From Mesodorylaimus sp. YZB2_4 (Eukaryota; Nematoda; Enoplea; Dorylaimida; Dorylaimidae): 64,000 bases of DNA. The stretch is from assembly GCA_030248295.1 (NCBI GenBank), contig JASANH010001403.1, positions 46,763 through 110,762 of the forward strand. Reading direction: 5' to 3'. The notes below the pieces were generated by a model, which saw only the letters and a program-made list of their open reading frames with translations, did not search any database and was not told where the DNA came from. How positions within the stretch are numbered: position 1 is the stretch's first letter; every line of letters begins with the position of its first letter. Below are positions 21,860 to 34,897 of the stretch, piece by piece. The position numbers and the translations under genes are program-made.

Positions 21860-24800
21860 GTCTTTATCACAAAGTGGAGTGGCCGAAAAACTACGAGCTA
21901 AACTTTCGTCTGCAAAACGGCTAGCACAGGACAAGTTCATTATCGACACGCTCGACGACATGAACGATTGGGGTACCGGCTGCAGAAAATTGAATGCGAC
22001 GTAATTGATAGTGAGCATTTGTGGATATGGAATATATACAGTGGGATAATATTACTAACATCGACCAATCTGAAGCGTGGATCAGTTCCCTGTCTGATCT
22101 GACTGCTGGATCAGCAACTAAAATAAGGTGTGGCATACTGTCATGGAAAAATCTTTTTTTTTTCTCTAAACTCAGCTTTAGGCGCCAGTTAGCACTCGCG
22201 TGTCCTTTGGAGGGGTTTGACAGAAAGTGACAGCGAGGAAAGAAGGCAGGCTGGTGAGGACGCAGTGCCAAATGCCATCCTTGCCAATCCTTCATTTTTT
22301 GAAGCAGATTGGATCGATATCCATGCCTGGGGTCGGATCAGTCGATGCTGGGTGCATGGTGTGTCTTCCCAAGAAAGTTAGTTCCAAAACTGAGCACAGA
22401 GTATGGTGGGTATGTAGTGTCAAGGAAGATGCGTTAAGATGAGGGCGAATTCTCGCTGTTGATAATTTTCAGTCGTCATTCAGTGAAGAAGCGTCGCAGT
22501 CTCTCGCAGATGGCTGAATACAGTACTGTACTGTACATGTTTGTTGGGCCATGTCCATGGCATGACAGTCTATTTGGGCGAATGGTGAATGATCTGGCGC
22601 GTACCAAACCAGCCAATTACGACGCTGCAGTCGAAGATCAGTGGCGAAAGGATTCATATGCAGCCTGAAAAGCTAAGCATCAACGACTCTTCTCAGCTTT
22701 TTTATTGTGAACAATATGATTCTCTCGAGTTTTTGGTATGATCGATCGATACATGATATTAAAAATTGTTGTCACTTGTATTAAAATACCACTGGACATG
22801 AAGGGGCGGTAGTGGAGGATCCAGAGATATGTAGTGGATCTAGCAGGATTGTGCAGATAATACACCCCTTCTTCTCTTGAATCGATTGGATTCCAATTCG
22901 CAGCTGGAGTCCTCTTAATCCACCAGGATTCCAGCTTGATCCAAAAGTATTCAGATGGTATTTCAAATCGATCCATACTGGATATCAGTTGGAGTTTCTG
23001 AGCTGATCACTTCGTCGATATCAATTATTCGATCGATGTTCAATCATCTCTCGGGATCTAATCGTGACCATGACTGGGCTAGTCGGTGAACTCCTCAAGG
23101 TTCCACCCCTCGCCCCCATGTTCGAACGGTACCGAAAATTGATAATGGCCATGCTTGCGTGTAAAATCGTGTAATCTACAGTATAACAGCCCAAACTATT
23201 GTATCTATTGTAAGATTTCTGTCGGACCTTTTCCTCTTCCTTTTCATTAAAATTTTTCTACGTGCTGTACTTTACGGAATACGAGGACGGCCACATGCAA
23301 GATTACTTGATTATGCGCGGGAATTGTGTTCTAACTTGAACTTGAATAGCAAAATTGTTTCAAACTGTGAAAATTGAAAAAAAAGCTTGATCTTGATTGC
23401 AAAAGTTACTCGAAAACTTGAACTTGAATTGAGACTTTGAAGCAATATGCACTGCAGCATGGAATCAAGTTGCAGCTAGTAATTTTCGATCAAAGATCAA
23501 AAAAACTTGAGAAACTTGAAAAGATCAAGATTGAAACTTGAACTTGATTTCGAAATGTAAAATCCCGCCTTGTTATCAAAAACTTCCCTTCCATCCTACT
23601 TTTTTGAAAATTTCAGCTCCATTATTTCTGCTTTTTAAGAAAATTTTTCTAAGACTTCTATAAAAATTTTCCAGTGCTTTTCAACATCAAATTTTGTTGT
23701 CCACTCCTTTTCAAATGATTATCATCGCAGCAAATTTTTAATGCCTCCCTATTCCTCTTCTAAACGTGATTTTCGTTATAAAACGGTAATTGCCCAACCT
23801 TTTTTCATCTTTTCGAATTTCCCGCGTATTACTCTTGTAAAATTTGCGTTACTACCCCATTATTTTTATGTTATTTTTAATCCCTGACAGCTCCTTGACT
23901 TTCAAATTTCCAGCCACATCTTTTTTCGACTTTTCAATTATTTTATTTGTAGAATTTGGTTGCTTTCTATCAGTCCTGGTGTTATTGACACACACCCCAC
24001 TTGCTGCAAGATTCATCAAACTGTAACCTGCACGTCACAATTAGCCATGCTAAGACTCATGATTATTCTAACATCGAATGCAGATAAGATCTTCATGGAC
24101 GGAAATATCCGCTCAGACGATCAGACCACGCCATGCATCATGTTTTGCCTTTGTGACCTCGCCACACTTACATCACCCCCTTCAAAGTGATTAGTCAAAG
24201 TACACAAACCTAACAAACCCGCGCCACTTGCGTCAAGTACTCTTCAAAAACAGTCTCACCTGACCCCCGCCCCCATGACTGGTCTTCAAATTTCTATTGC
24301 CCATTCCGTCGCCAGGTGGCTCTGCAGTCGGCTGGCGGGCGGACTAGCCTCACTTCTGCACGTGCCAGCCGTAAGACAGCTGACTAGGGCATTGAGTGAA
24401 TTGCGTAAACACGCGCCAGTCTAACTTGGCCGTTTATGCAGACCTATACCTGTTCTCATCGACGAACTCGCCCGCCTGGCTGCTAGGCGTTTCTAGTAGG
24501 TCGTTAGCTGGCTGGATTTGTGACGGGCTACTCTACAATAAAAACTCTGTTGCCCTATCGAAACCGTATTTTTCATTCTGCGAAGACATGTGAAGAGTAA
24601 CAGTTACTCTGCATTCGAGTCGATATTGCCTTGTGTGCAACGGATGAGGCAATATTGACATTGGCGGTTTGAAATCGTCGTTTGGGCTTTCATTCATTAT
24701 TTCTTTTTGCCGCCTTGCAGTCAGCTGGAATCAGAGACATTATTTCCGATTAAGGTCGTGTGATCGAAAACTAGGCATCGATTGGTGATTGGGGACGATA

Positions 24801-24860
24801 TCGAGACGTGTGATTCTTGTTCTCTCTTGTTGTCGTACCTCCGCGAACCCGCTCAAAGGA
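21860..24860. other. Gene-free interval with CTTGAA-rich stretch
   Basis: No coding region recognised on either strand. At 23330-23560 the motif CTTGAACTTGA and close variants (AAACTTGA, CTTGATCTTGA) recur about ten times without a fixed spacing. The last 250 bp are presumably upstream sequence of the Ly6 gene; an acceptor-like tract at about 24717 could belong to a 5' untranslated exon. Confidence 0.4.
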
Positions 24861-24867
24861 CCAAACC

Positions 24868-27364
24868 ATGGGAAAATACGGTTGGGCTGTTTTTTTTCTC
24901 ATGGCTGCTTGGAAAATTGCAGACTTGGCGAGTAAGTTTTTGCTACTGCCGATCTAGGTTTTACGTGGGCGCGGCGAAAGGGGGGAGACATCGTGGACAC
25001 AAGCTTCGTCTTTGGCTCGAAGCCTAGACTGGCCTTACAGAGGTGAGAAAGGGAGGCAAACCGTGAGTAAAATTCTCGAAAAATCAATTTGAGAACGTTA
25101 AAAGATGACTCAAAACGGCCACGAATCGTTTCTGAAAATGACGTGTTTGAGTTGGCTGAAAAAATGCTTATTAGACGCTTCCTAAGCGAATTCCAATCTC
25201 TGAAAGGAAATGTGTAACATGGCTCGTGGTGTTAGGAATGCGATGATTCACGAGCCATTTCACAATGTTTCGCACGAATAAAGCGTGCTGAGCGTGGTAA
25301 CATAATAATAACGAGTTTCCGCCCTATTTTGCGCAATATTCATGAGAACACACACAAGGTGTGTGAAAACAGATTTGTCCTCTTTCCAATTGAGATACGT
25401 CAAACTGCGAAAACTTTTTGTCAGTCATTTCTGGAAGTTTACCTTTGCGTTTTTATAGGCGCCAAGGTAAAATGTCATCAGTGTCAAAATACGGAAAAAG
25501 GATGGTGCGAAAAGACAACAACGTGCGAGGATAACTTTTGCTTCAAGGCTAATGTCACTGTGCATGGTAAGTAGGGGCTCGCTTCGGGGAGGAACAGGCT
25601 TCTCGTACTGCAAAAACCACAACCGCACAAAAAGTTTTCGTCTTTTTTTGCGCCAGATTAGAAAACTTGAATTGGCGCGCCCGTGATATAAATATCAATA
25701 ATTTTACTCTTGTCTGTACGCAGGTTAGGTCGTTGCGCGCCAATTCGAATTTAACTTTGAGTTCTGAGATCATATATAGAAATGTTAGAAGAATGGTCCT
25801 TTTTAACTCTATCTTGACAGAAGAAGCACCAGCGTGCGTTTTGAATTAGTCATCAAATTTCGGGATTTTTGGAAATTAGCTAGGAAGAATGCAAAGAATG
25901 TGTGAAAAAACAATAGATTTTGATCTTCACCGACTCTTGGAAAACTGTCATGCAGATTTGGACGAGCTGTCCAAAATTGTAGTATGTATTGTATATACAG
26001 TCGAGTCCGCTCAGTATCACCAGCTCCGGACGGGAAGAAAATGTGACAATATCCGGACTGTGACTATGACCGAAGTACACTCGAAAATGGCCAAAATTTT
26101 ACTTTTATGCGTTTCATCGCCATTTCGTATCATTCGCCTCCCTCGCCGTATATCCCGCGCGCGTATATCCCTCGCCTTTTAAAAGACAAAACGCTTTTTC
26201 AAAAGTTTTTGTAACCAAAGAAATCCAAAATATGAGGATCGGTCTGATCAAAGGTGAAGCATAAAGGTGCCATGCGCCTTCATGCAAGCGTTTTCTCGAG
26301 AGAAATCGTAGTTTTTGACGATTTTTCGTTTGTTTCAGACTGAAAAGAGTGGAAATGTGACTCTTTTCTCATATTTATTCCGCTTGGCCAAGAAATTTAT
26401 GTGACAGTAAGCGGACTAAACCAAGTTCAGCGTGATAATAAGCGAACTAAAAATGCACACAAAGTATAGGGAAGAAATTCGGGACTTTGAAATACTGTGA
26501 TAATAACCGGATTGTGACATTATCCGGTGTGACTATAAGTGGACTCGACTGTACTGTAGTTTTTCAGTGATAGTGCGTTTCTTCTTTAGAATTGGCTAAC
26601 AACCGCACAAAATTCAAGTTTATTTTTACACAAATTCACTTCATTTTCTTCATGACTGTGACTTACCAAATCTTATGTTGGTAAAAGTTTAGTTTTCCGT
26701 ACTTTTGCCCGTAATCCTCCAACGATATTGATTTTTTTCTCGTGCTGTGGTGGATCAGGGTCGTGGTCCTCCTTTGGTACGGCTTTATCAGGATGAAAGT
26801 CCAAATGGATCAGGTTTTCATAATATGTATAAGTATTACAAGATGCTTCTGTACAGACAGGGCTCACGTCAGTAGTGAAAAAATCTCTCTTTACAGTGGG
26901 AATGCTCAAGCTTTCACGCTTTTTAAAAAATAATATTTGACCATAAGAGATAGGCACAGGAAGCTTTTTGAATTCGATGCCTGTGTTGGAAATCATGAAG
27001 GAAAATGTTTTAATACTGTAATTCATGCCAGTGATGTGGCTCGAACTCCACCAAGATCAAGTTTTTTTGACCATGATTTTTTTTTACTTCAGGCCAGCGT
27101 CAGCTTCGTTTGGGCTGCGTGGCGGATGCGGATGTGGGCTGTATTCCAGAAGGCAGTAAGACCCCGATGGCTGACATAGCGGGTATGTATTGCACTTGCG
27201 ACACTGATTTCTGCAATTTTGTTCCCAAGCCAACGAATGACGCCAGCTCGAGATCGAACATTTCTCATATGCTCCTGTGGCCTAGTCTAGGAATGAGCTT
27301 GAATCTTGTATTTTCTAATCTTTATTCCAGTCTTGCAGCTTTGCATGATCGGACGCTGCTATGA
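24868..27364 (+). CDS. Ly6/uPAR three-finger protein, GPI-anchor type (3 exons)
   Basis: Spliced coding exons 24868-24931, 25459-25566 and 27093-27364, all with GT-AG borders and the same phase, give 147 residues. Residues 1-21 (MGKYGWAVFFLMAAWKIADLA) form a signal peptide; the ATG has a good context (accATGG). The mature part has exactly ten cysteines (27, 30, 38, 44, 49, 66, 74, 91, 93, 98), with the first pair as CHQC and the last followed directly by Asn, the defining layout of an LU domain. There is a glycosylation site at Asn53. The tail (113-147) is hydrophobic and follows small residues, as for GPI attachment. Such proteins usually bind receptors or ion channels at the cell surface; the partner is unknown. 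A MITE occupies part of intron 2. Confidence 0.85.
25998..26551. mobile_element. Pogo-like MITE in the Ly6 gene intron
   Basis: The ends CAGTCGAGTCCGCT and, reversed, CAGTCGAGTCCACT are flanked by TA on both sides. The 554-bp element holds subterminal repeats of a motif like GTGATAATAAGCGGACT and has no coding capacity. The first eight bases match the Tigger element's ends at 8634 and 14300, so a pogo-type transposase probably mobilised it. Confidence 0.75.
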
Positions 27365-28670
27365 CAATCTGACTGGGACAGCTAATTATAATACGTTTTC
27401 CGGCTGATACAGTGTCTTGTAAAAAGTTTGTTTCTATTTCATCGATTGGATTTCGTGTGATTTGGATGGAATTTGAGAATACTTGTGTTGAATAATTGAT
27501 TGATTGCTTTTTATTCAGGAAATTAGGTTTTTGTTTTGTGCACGTCTACTGAAATGCCTTACTTTCTGTATCAGAAACTTTTCTCACGTGCTAACTTTTG
27601 TCGGTACGCTCTTGTAGCTCAGGGCGTTTGTTGGAAATTATGATTTTGTGAATGAAAATCACAAAACATTGATAGAACATTGCAACAAGCGATTATAAAC
27701 GAAGAGTAAAAGGCACTGTTTACGCACAGGGGCTAAGTTGGACGTGGAAAGGTTTCTGATCGCGAGAAACACTTTCAAAAATTTCCCATCAACCGTGCGA
27801 GGGCTGATTTCGTCAGCTAATGATTGTACTGTGAAATATCGTACACATTGTCCCAAAAGAGTCATGCAGCCCCGACAACATTTCAGAAGATATTTTCCTC
27901 AAATCTCCCGGACGCAAAATATAGCATCTGCAGCTTTCGAGAAGTCGTCTGTTGCCACCAGGCTTTTCTCGTCAATCTCAAGGTCACCTATGAATTGTCC
28001 TCTCATTCCATCAAATTAGGCATTTCCCGTTGACTAGAGAGCTTTCTGAGATGCTGTGATGAACCTAACGGTACCACACTCAATGGCGCTTGCCCAAAGC
28101 GCGTTGATATGGCTGATATCGAAATCTCGACGAGCACCGGCGATTCGAGCCATGGACCAAATCATAGAATGATGAGCGGCAAATAGCGAGTGGATGAAAC
28201 GAGGTGACTTCTTTCCTCGAAGAATGGGGTGACTGACTGATTACATGAACAGACCTCCTATTTCTACCTGCCGTAATATTCATGCCTGGTAAGAGCTGTA
28301 TCAGTAAGGAAGCAGGTCTAAATCAGTGGAGCAGGTAAAATGACATGGTGCATACCTAATGACAGACTGGGCCTATTGTAATGCGTCAGGATCCATTCGT
28401 GATTATGACCCGACACCATGCTTGTCATATGAAGTGATGGTCAAGAAAATTGCTAGGCAGAATTCGACTTCAAACATTCTTATCACGCTATCTATTCGAC
28501 GGAGTTCCAAGCAAAAACTCATCCACTGGATTTCATCAAATTGTATGATCGCATGGAGTCCCAAAAGCGACTTTCGCGGCATGTCCCTTCGTGCTCAATG
28601 AAACTACTTTTAATTCAGCCAATCTTGGAGGTAAATATATACCTCGTCAACCAACCAGGCGTTCAACTTT
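27365..28670. other. Ly6 gene 3' side, no further gene recognised
   Basis: The first part is presumably the 3' untranslated region of the Ly6 gene. I find no clear AATAAA near it. The remainder shows only short unsupported frames. Confidence 0.4.
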
Positions 28671-28674
28671 GGCA

Positions 28675-29146
28675 AAAAAAAAGCTGTAATTCACTTGGTT
28701 TTCATCAGAAACAAAAGTTTATAAAATGTTCACGTTCGAGCAGCCCATATCTGTCTCCAGAGGATTTTTTCCTAGCTATTTACAACACAATGTCAAAAAG
28801 CGGGAAATTTGAGATCGCTAAGGCGCCTGCGAATTTACTACACCCTGTGTTCAGTGTGCCCACAGTTGACACCAGATCAGGTCGGGTTCAACGGGCCTAT
28901 CGCTTCAACCGGTCGGGTCGGGTGAACCCCGACCAGTTGAACCCGACCTGATCCGGTGTCAACTGTGGGCACACTGAACACAGGGTGTAGTAACTTCGCA
29001 GGCGCCTGAGCGATCTCAAATTTCCCGCTTTTTGACCTTGTGTTGTAAATGGCAAGGATAAAATCCTTCCGAGACAGATGAGGACTGCTCGAACGTGAAT
29101 ATTTTATAAACTTTTCTTTCTGATGAAAAACAAGTGAGTTACAGTT
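28675..29146. repeat. Long inverted repeat with GGGTCGGG centre
   Basis: Arms of about 215 bp (28675-28892 and 28934-29146) are reverse complements with roughly one mismatch per 12-15 bases. Shared blocks include TTCACGTTCGAGCAG, AAAAAGCGGGAAATTTGAGA and CCTGTGTTCAGTGTGCCCAC. The 40-bp centre consists of GGTCGGGTCGGG-type sequence. No coding function seen. Confidence 0.85.
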
Positions 29147-29149
29147 TTT

Positions 29150-32100
29150 TCCGACCCGACCCGAAAGTCCCTGACCCGAAATTTCGGGTCGGGCTGATTC
29201 GAATTCGTTATAAGCAGTTGAAGTTCCTCAAGATAAAAACTTTGCACAAATCCCCAGAAAATGCGGTGCTAGACTTCGCTGTAAAGGTGCCTGTGTGAAA
29301 ATATTTCGATGGAGACATCTTATCATAAGCAACCGAATTTACATCTTGTTATTTCCAAGCAATCCTTGGTGAATCTTTCAAAAACAACATTCCTTCATAT
29401 TTCCCACAATAGTGCTCGAATAAATGAAAATACCTTAACCTCATTAGTAGATCTAACAGCGACTGGGGTCGGTCTGTCCGCTAGTCTGTAGCAAGATGTA
29501 ACCAGTTCAAAAAATGATCATGAGACTTCCCCCCCACCGCGTCTTTTCCCCCACCGTCAGTGTAAAGAAACTGCGACTATTCAAATTTTGAGCCTCCGCC
29601 CAGTAGCAAGTACTCATGCACAAATCGTCATCACTTATCCTGGAAGAAATGAAATATGCCTCGAATATTCCATGATTTTGTTGAATCATCATTCGAGCTA
29701 AGCTATAATGCCACGATGGAATAGCAACCTAAAACGTTTGCTTCGCCTTTGCTCCTTGGACCACTCTCGCCTGGAATAAGGACAACAAAGAGGAGCCAAT
29801 GTTTCGTAAGTGAGGAAACAGCTTCGCCAGAGTCTGCAGCTGCCATAGTGGTCAGTTCAATAAACTCCTTACACTGCTTTAATGTACTGCATATCTTCTA
29901 ATTGCTCCTGCCTTGATTAGCAGAGGGAAACAGGCCTGGTTTTTCTCCTGCCATTGTATTAAAACTGTGATCCCACCAGATAGTAGGGTTTAAAAAGTTT
30001 AGCGGAGCACCTTGCACATGAGCCGAAGCAGTGAAATTGTACTTTACACGGCTCACATTCAATAACTCTATCGTGCCTCCACACATATGGACCCTTCCCA
30101 TTGCAGAAATCACTCAGAAAAATCGAAGATTGTCACATCTTACAATTTGTCTGACATTCTTGATAGCTACGCAAAATTAAAAGTGGTAATGCAATGCTTT
30201 ATGCATGCGTGCAGAAAGCGAATTCCGCGAATCCAGGAGTTAAACAGTTATAAGAAGGTTTCTGTGACTGCTAATGGTAGTAACTTGCAAAATTGCTGTA
30301 CTTTTGACCCGGCTGACATGATCTTTCAAAACAATGACCCGACCCGATTTTGACCCGACTCGACCCGAAATTTAACTGACCCGACCCGACCGGAAAGTTC
30401 CTGACCCGATCCGGGGTCTATCCACAGTACTGTATACATACATACTCGTACGTACTGTATGTGCCTCATCTGCGCTACTGAAACTCAACTGAAAACTTTT
30501 GGCTTTGGGACTTTCTGTGCAATAGCTCGCCTGCACATAGACACCGAATCGGGTCGGGTCACTTTTTTGAAAGATCGGGTCAAAAAATTGCACAATTTTG
30601 AAAACTTTTTGTATCTACTTAACTCCAGCATTTGCAAAATTTGCATAGAGCCCTGCATTCCCACATTTTCATTTTGCGCAACTTCCAAGAATGTCGGATT
30701 AATTTTTAAGAGGTGACTATGACCAAAATTTCTGCGGTAGGGTCCATATCTAAGTACTAAGTCTCAAAAACAGTTCTTTGCAACTCTGATGAATGGGTGG
30801 ACATTGGGTGGAAATACTCGACTTGAAGCTTAACGAAAAAAAAGATTTTCGTAACATTCACAGCGCTGTGGAGATTACACTGTGAATTGTCATCCTCCGA
30901 ACCTCTAATTACCCGAGCAACTGCAACTTGTGATCGTTACAGTGATCAGCTGGCCCGCATCATTGTCGATGAAGTCTTTTCTGAAATACATAAAAGAAGC
31001 CTGCTGACGGGAAGACTGCAGCATTCTTGAGTTAAGATACTATCTAAAATACAGTTTATTAAATACAATAAAAAATCGCTCACTACTTATGTAAAAATCG
31101 GTCACTGTCGGCCAGCAAAGTGACAATAGAGTACATTTCTCGTCAGCAGCTAGACCCCTCCTAGCTATTGTTTTCAATAACTTTGCCCAAAATCTAAATC
31201 CTCGAATTCCGCATGCAAAGGTTTTTGAACCTGAGCCTGTTTCCTGCAACAGGGCGTGATTCAGCTCCATCAGAGGCTGTTCCAGAACAGTTTGTTACAA
31301 AAATGGCAGCCTTTTATTTCTAATAAAGTCTTTTCCACAAATGGTCAAATACAATATTTGAGTAGAGTCAATGTAAAATGTTTTTTCTGCTTCAACATGC
31401 TTTAAAATGAGCATTTTGTTTGTAAAAATAGGTAAGTCAAACAATGCATTAACATCGACTCATCTAATAGTGCGAAAAATTTCAGTCTTCCCAAATTGCA
31501 TTTTGCACAAGTTCAAGCTCACATTTTCAATACGTACCCTGCCAACGATGCACAGACATCTCTGCTGCCCACGCGTTGCTGCTCGTATCGGTCGTTCCTT
31601 TCTTCTCATCATCCCATCCCCGGGCCCAAATTCAATTCAATCACAGCTTCCGTTCGCCCCTTTATTCCAAAATCATCGTTCCTGGCAGCCGAGCGCTCTG
31701 GCGAAGGCAGCTACGAGTTGAATCAGTCAGTCGAAACCTTTGAACTGGGCCCTGTTTTTGTTCTGAACCTATTATGGACATCCGTTGCCCGCCCATACAA
31801 GGGCGCCCACTTACTTTACTGGCCTGTTTGGGTCGATGAATTGCCTGCGTATGTGCAGCGCGCGTGCCTGAGTGGATGAACTGGTCAGATTTTGAACATT
31901 TGTACCAAATGTGTAATTTTGCCTTCACTTTCTGCATAAATACTCAATTGGGGCTGGCCAGTGCCGCCTGGTCGCATATTGTACACGTCATACACGCACC
32001 ATAAATTTTACGGCTACGTTCATGAGGTTTCCTGGCGCCGCTCACGAAATTGTCCTTGTTGGCCGAGCTGGCCCTGTTGACCATAGGTGGACTATGGAGG

Positions 32101-33150
32101 AATGGGATCGGGCGTGGTGACACGCGTGTAGGAACGGGGTGTAAATTCAATAAGCCCGTGTTTACAATGGCCAGCAAACAGTATACGTTAGCCGAGGCTG
32201 GTTCTAGCTGCCCCGTTGACGAGCCGTCCATCCAAAACCTTTGCTCTGCGCATGGGAAAACGTGGTGTCAGAGTAGCATTTCGACTGGTTGTCATTGAAA
32301 GGGTTGGTTGTTGGGTGAATTTCTTTTTGTCCTTGTCATTTTCCCCTGCCTCTTATTCCTACCCTATTCTTGTCCTTTCCCCACTCCTCTTGCTCTCCTG
32401 TCGAATTGGCCTTGTCGAAGGGGTTTTTCGTTGTTTCGAGTGTTCTGTCACGAAAATTGCTGCGGGACTTGTTTCGTTATTATTCGACTGAACCAACTTT
32501 TGTCTCAGCTCTTGGAATTTTTCAAACTTGTGTCAAAAAATCTAGTCAGATCAATTTTCTATGCATTCGAACATGGTTACGTAATTTTGAATTCACGGCC
32601 ATATTTCTCTCAAACTGGTCCAAAATTTTAAACTGGTCTGGTTCAATATTTTGTCCAAACTAGATATTGACCTTGCGTTTGGTGAAATTTTTCAATTTTT
32701 CGAGGTCGCGTAATACTTTTGTTGGACGATGTCATCGTTCGCCCTCCCCCTTCGCCTCGACAATAATACCTTGTTTGGGCGGGATTGGACCTCAGAGACT
32801 GCGCAATCCGGACGATAACGGGGCTACACCCGATGCGAAATAGTGAATTTTGAGATTTTCGCTACGCCTACCTTTAACCTAGACGATTACGAAAATTGAC
32901 TCATGCATGCCCTTCTTTGAAAGTAGTCATCATTTTTAGAATTGTTTGATCCCGGCGGAGTGAAAGGGATTGGCACAAGGGGGGGGAAGAGGAGGATAAA
33001 ACTCAGCGTTGCAACAGCATTTTTCATTTTTAAAGAGAGGATGAGAGAAAGTAAATGTTTTCAACGATGTGCCTTGTTTAGTAGATGATCAACAAGGTGT
33101 TCGTCGAATCGAGTCAGGTGCGTAAATAAAAGGACTATAATATCGAGCTA
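29150..33150. other. Repeat-rich interval without a recognised gene
   Basis: Contains GACCCGACCC-type clusters at 29150-29190, 30308-30420 and 30545-30590. The latter two lie in an imperfect inverted repeat (about 30195-30365 with 30545-30700; shared AGGAGTTAA and GATCTTTCAAAA). A 43-codon cysteine-containing frame at 32167-32298 (four Cys, no signal peptide) is noted but not called as a gene. An upstream exon of the membrane protein gene could lie in the last kilobase. Confidence 0.4.
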
Positions 33151-33152
33151 GA

Positions 33153-34204
33153 ATGGAATACGACAGTGAATTGGGGGAAATGTACTCATCGTCATCGTCG
33201 GCTCGTCATGATCATCAACAACAAACCGACGATTGTTCCCTCTTACTCGTTCGAACCACCTCCATCACGTCGACCTGTACCGGTTTGGGTAATTGTCAAG
33301 AGCCAGCCGTCTGGTGTTGGCCTCAATCATGCTCGCTTGGTAAGTTCAGTTTGGCTACTTTTTTTTGAGCGAGGTTGTTTGCCGATTGTGATAAATGATT
33401 ATTGCACAAAGAATAATGGAACTTTGAAATAGTTATGGCGGGAAAACCAAGGTGTAAATTTTTGAGGTCTTCGAAAAAGCCAAAATTTGAATTTTTCGGC
33501 GGGAAATATTAAGATTTGAGGTTTTCAAAACGTAACGGATGAGCAATTTTAAAAAAATTTGAATTTAGAAAAAACTGGCAAATTTTGAGCGGATCAGATA
33601 TCCTTTTATTGTTTCTCAGAGTCTCGAATCTGTAATCGCTAAAGTTCGATTAACGCCCTGTTTTGCAGATTCGCCAGAATTAGCCGTCTGTTCCATCAAC
33701 TCCACATCGCATTATTGCATTTGCTCCTCCATTCCGCCCACAGTGCAGCAGGAAGCTGAGGAATCGTCGTTTACTTCCCTTTCGTCATCGACCCCGTACC
33801 CCCTGCCTGAAACACTCCCGACTTCTCCCTGGTCCGACGCAGAACATTCCGACATACCCAACTCGACTTCCACTCCGACTGCCATGTCCACCTGGTTTCC
33901 AACCAGTGGTCATTCAGCGGACGGGGTGGGTTTTCGTGAGAATGCCCTGGGAGCCGTGTCCACTTCGATCAGTGGTCATCAAGTGGCCGAGAATGACGGG
34001 CTTCCCGGCGGAGCTATCGCAGCCATCGTGGTCGTCTCATTTCTGGTGGCCGTGGCACTGATCGCGCTCAGCGTATGGTCCGTTCTGAAACTGAAAAGGA
34101 AGAGGAAGTTGGAAGGCAAGTATTGTCCCGCCGTGGAGGAACAAAAGAGTTCGGTCAATACTCTCCCGCCACTACCATTGCCCACACCCGAGGGACTCAT
34201 CTGA
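33153..34204 (+). CDS. Single-pass membrane protein with Cys-rich ectodomain (2 exons seen)
   Basis: Exons 33153-33339 and 33669-34204 join in phase across a GT-AG intron to give 240 residues. A cysteine cluster spans the junction (GNCQEPAVWCWPQSCSL, then AVCSINSTSHYCICSS), spaced somewhat like a small EGF- or TIL-type fold. A Ser/Thr/Pro-rich stalk (about 95-170) follows, then a strong membrane span (about 176-202, GGAIAAIVVVSFLVAVALIA), a KLKRKRK stop-transfer run and a 30-residue tail ending in a proline-rich PPLPLPTPEG. I do not recognise the family. There is no signal peptide at the called Met, so a type I protein would need an upstream exon that I did not find; the true start is uncertain. 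Confidence 0.6.
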
Positions 34205-34897
34205 CCTGTGACTCAAGTTTGTTGCTTTTATTGTGATCCCTGTTTCTGCATGCAGCAATGTCAGAAGGTACCCTGTGCAATGTTCCTGGCTGAGTGTATA
34301 CGCGATGTAGTCGGCAGTGATATGCATTATGTACCAACCTGTCACTCATGAAGATATGTACACTATCCGCCAACTGACGAGTATGCATACAGCGCAGCGT
34401 CCTGTGGTCGCTGTACCCAAGTCTGGCAGGCGTACGGTCACGAGACTGTTGGCTGGCAGCACGGATTTACTACACAGGATGAGAAACTCTAGCGTGTGCG
34501 TGGGCGAGGTCTTTGAATCCGATTTGGGCGTGCGCGCGACAGTCGTCTGGTCATTTCGTCGTTTCCTATCTTGCCGAAATATTAGTTAGACAAGACGTTC
34601 AATACATCGTTCGAAAGCTAAAAAGCCAGAGAATCGGATTTCATAGTTGGTAAGTCCTATTTTTCTAGTTTTTGACATTCTTCGCTTCGGACAAGGCCTA
34701 GAACGCAAGTGATCGCTGGAAGGGGTCTTAAGCTCATTGACTCCTCTCCTCGAAGCTTCATATTTCGTGCTTCTTTCATAAAAATTCAGATTCTTGATGG
34801 TTCTGGGACTCCTCAGATTTTATGCTCGCTGAAAAATCTTCATCCTATCACGAGATATACGACATTACACTTGACCTTTGTTTACCTATGCTTTCAG

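Noticed and set aside
32167..32298. 43-residue cysteine-containing frame, possible small secreted peptide
   Set aside because: No signal peptide, no splice sites that attach it to a neighbour, and only four cysteines.
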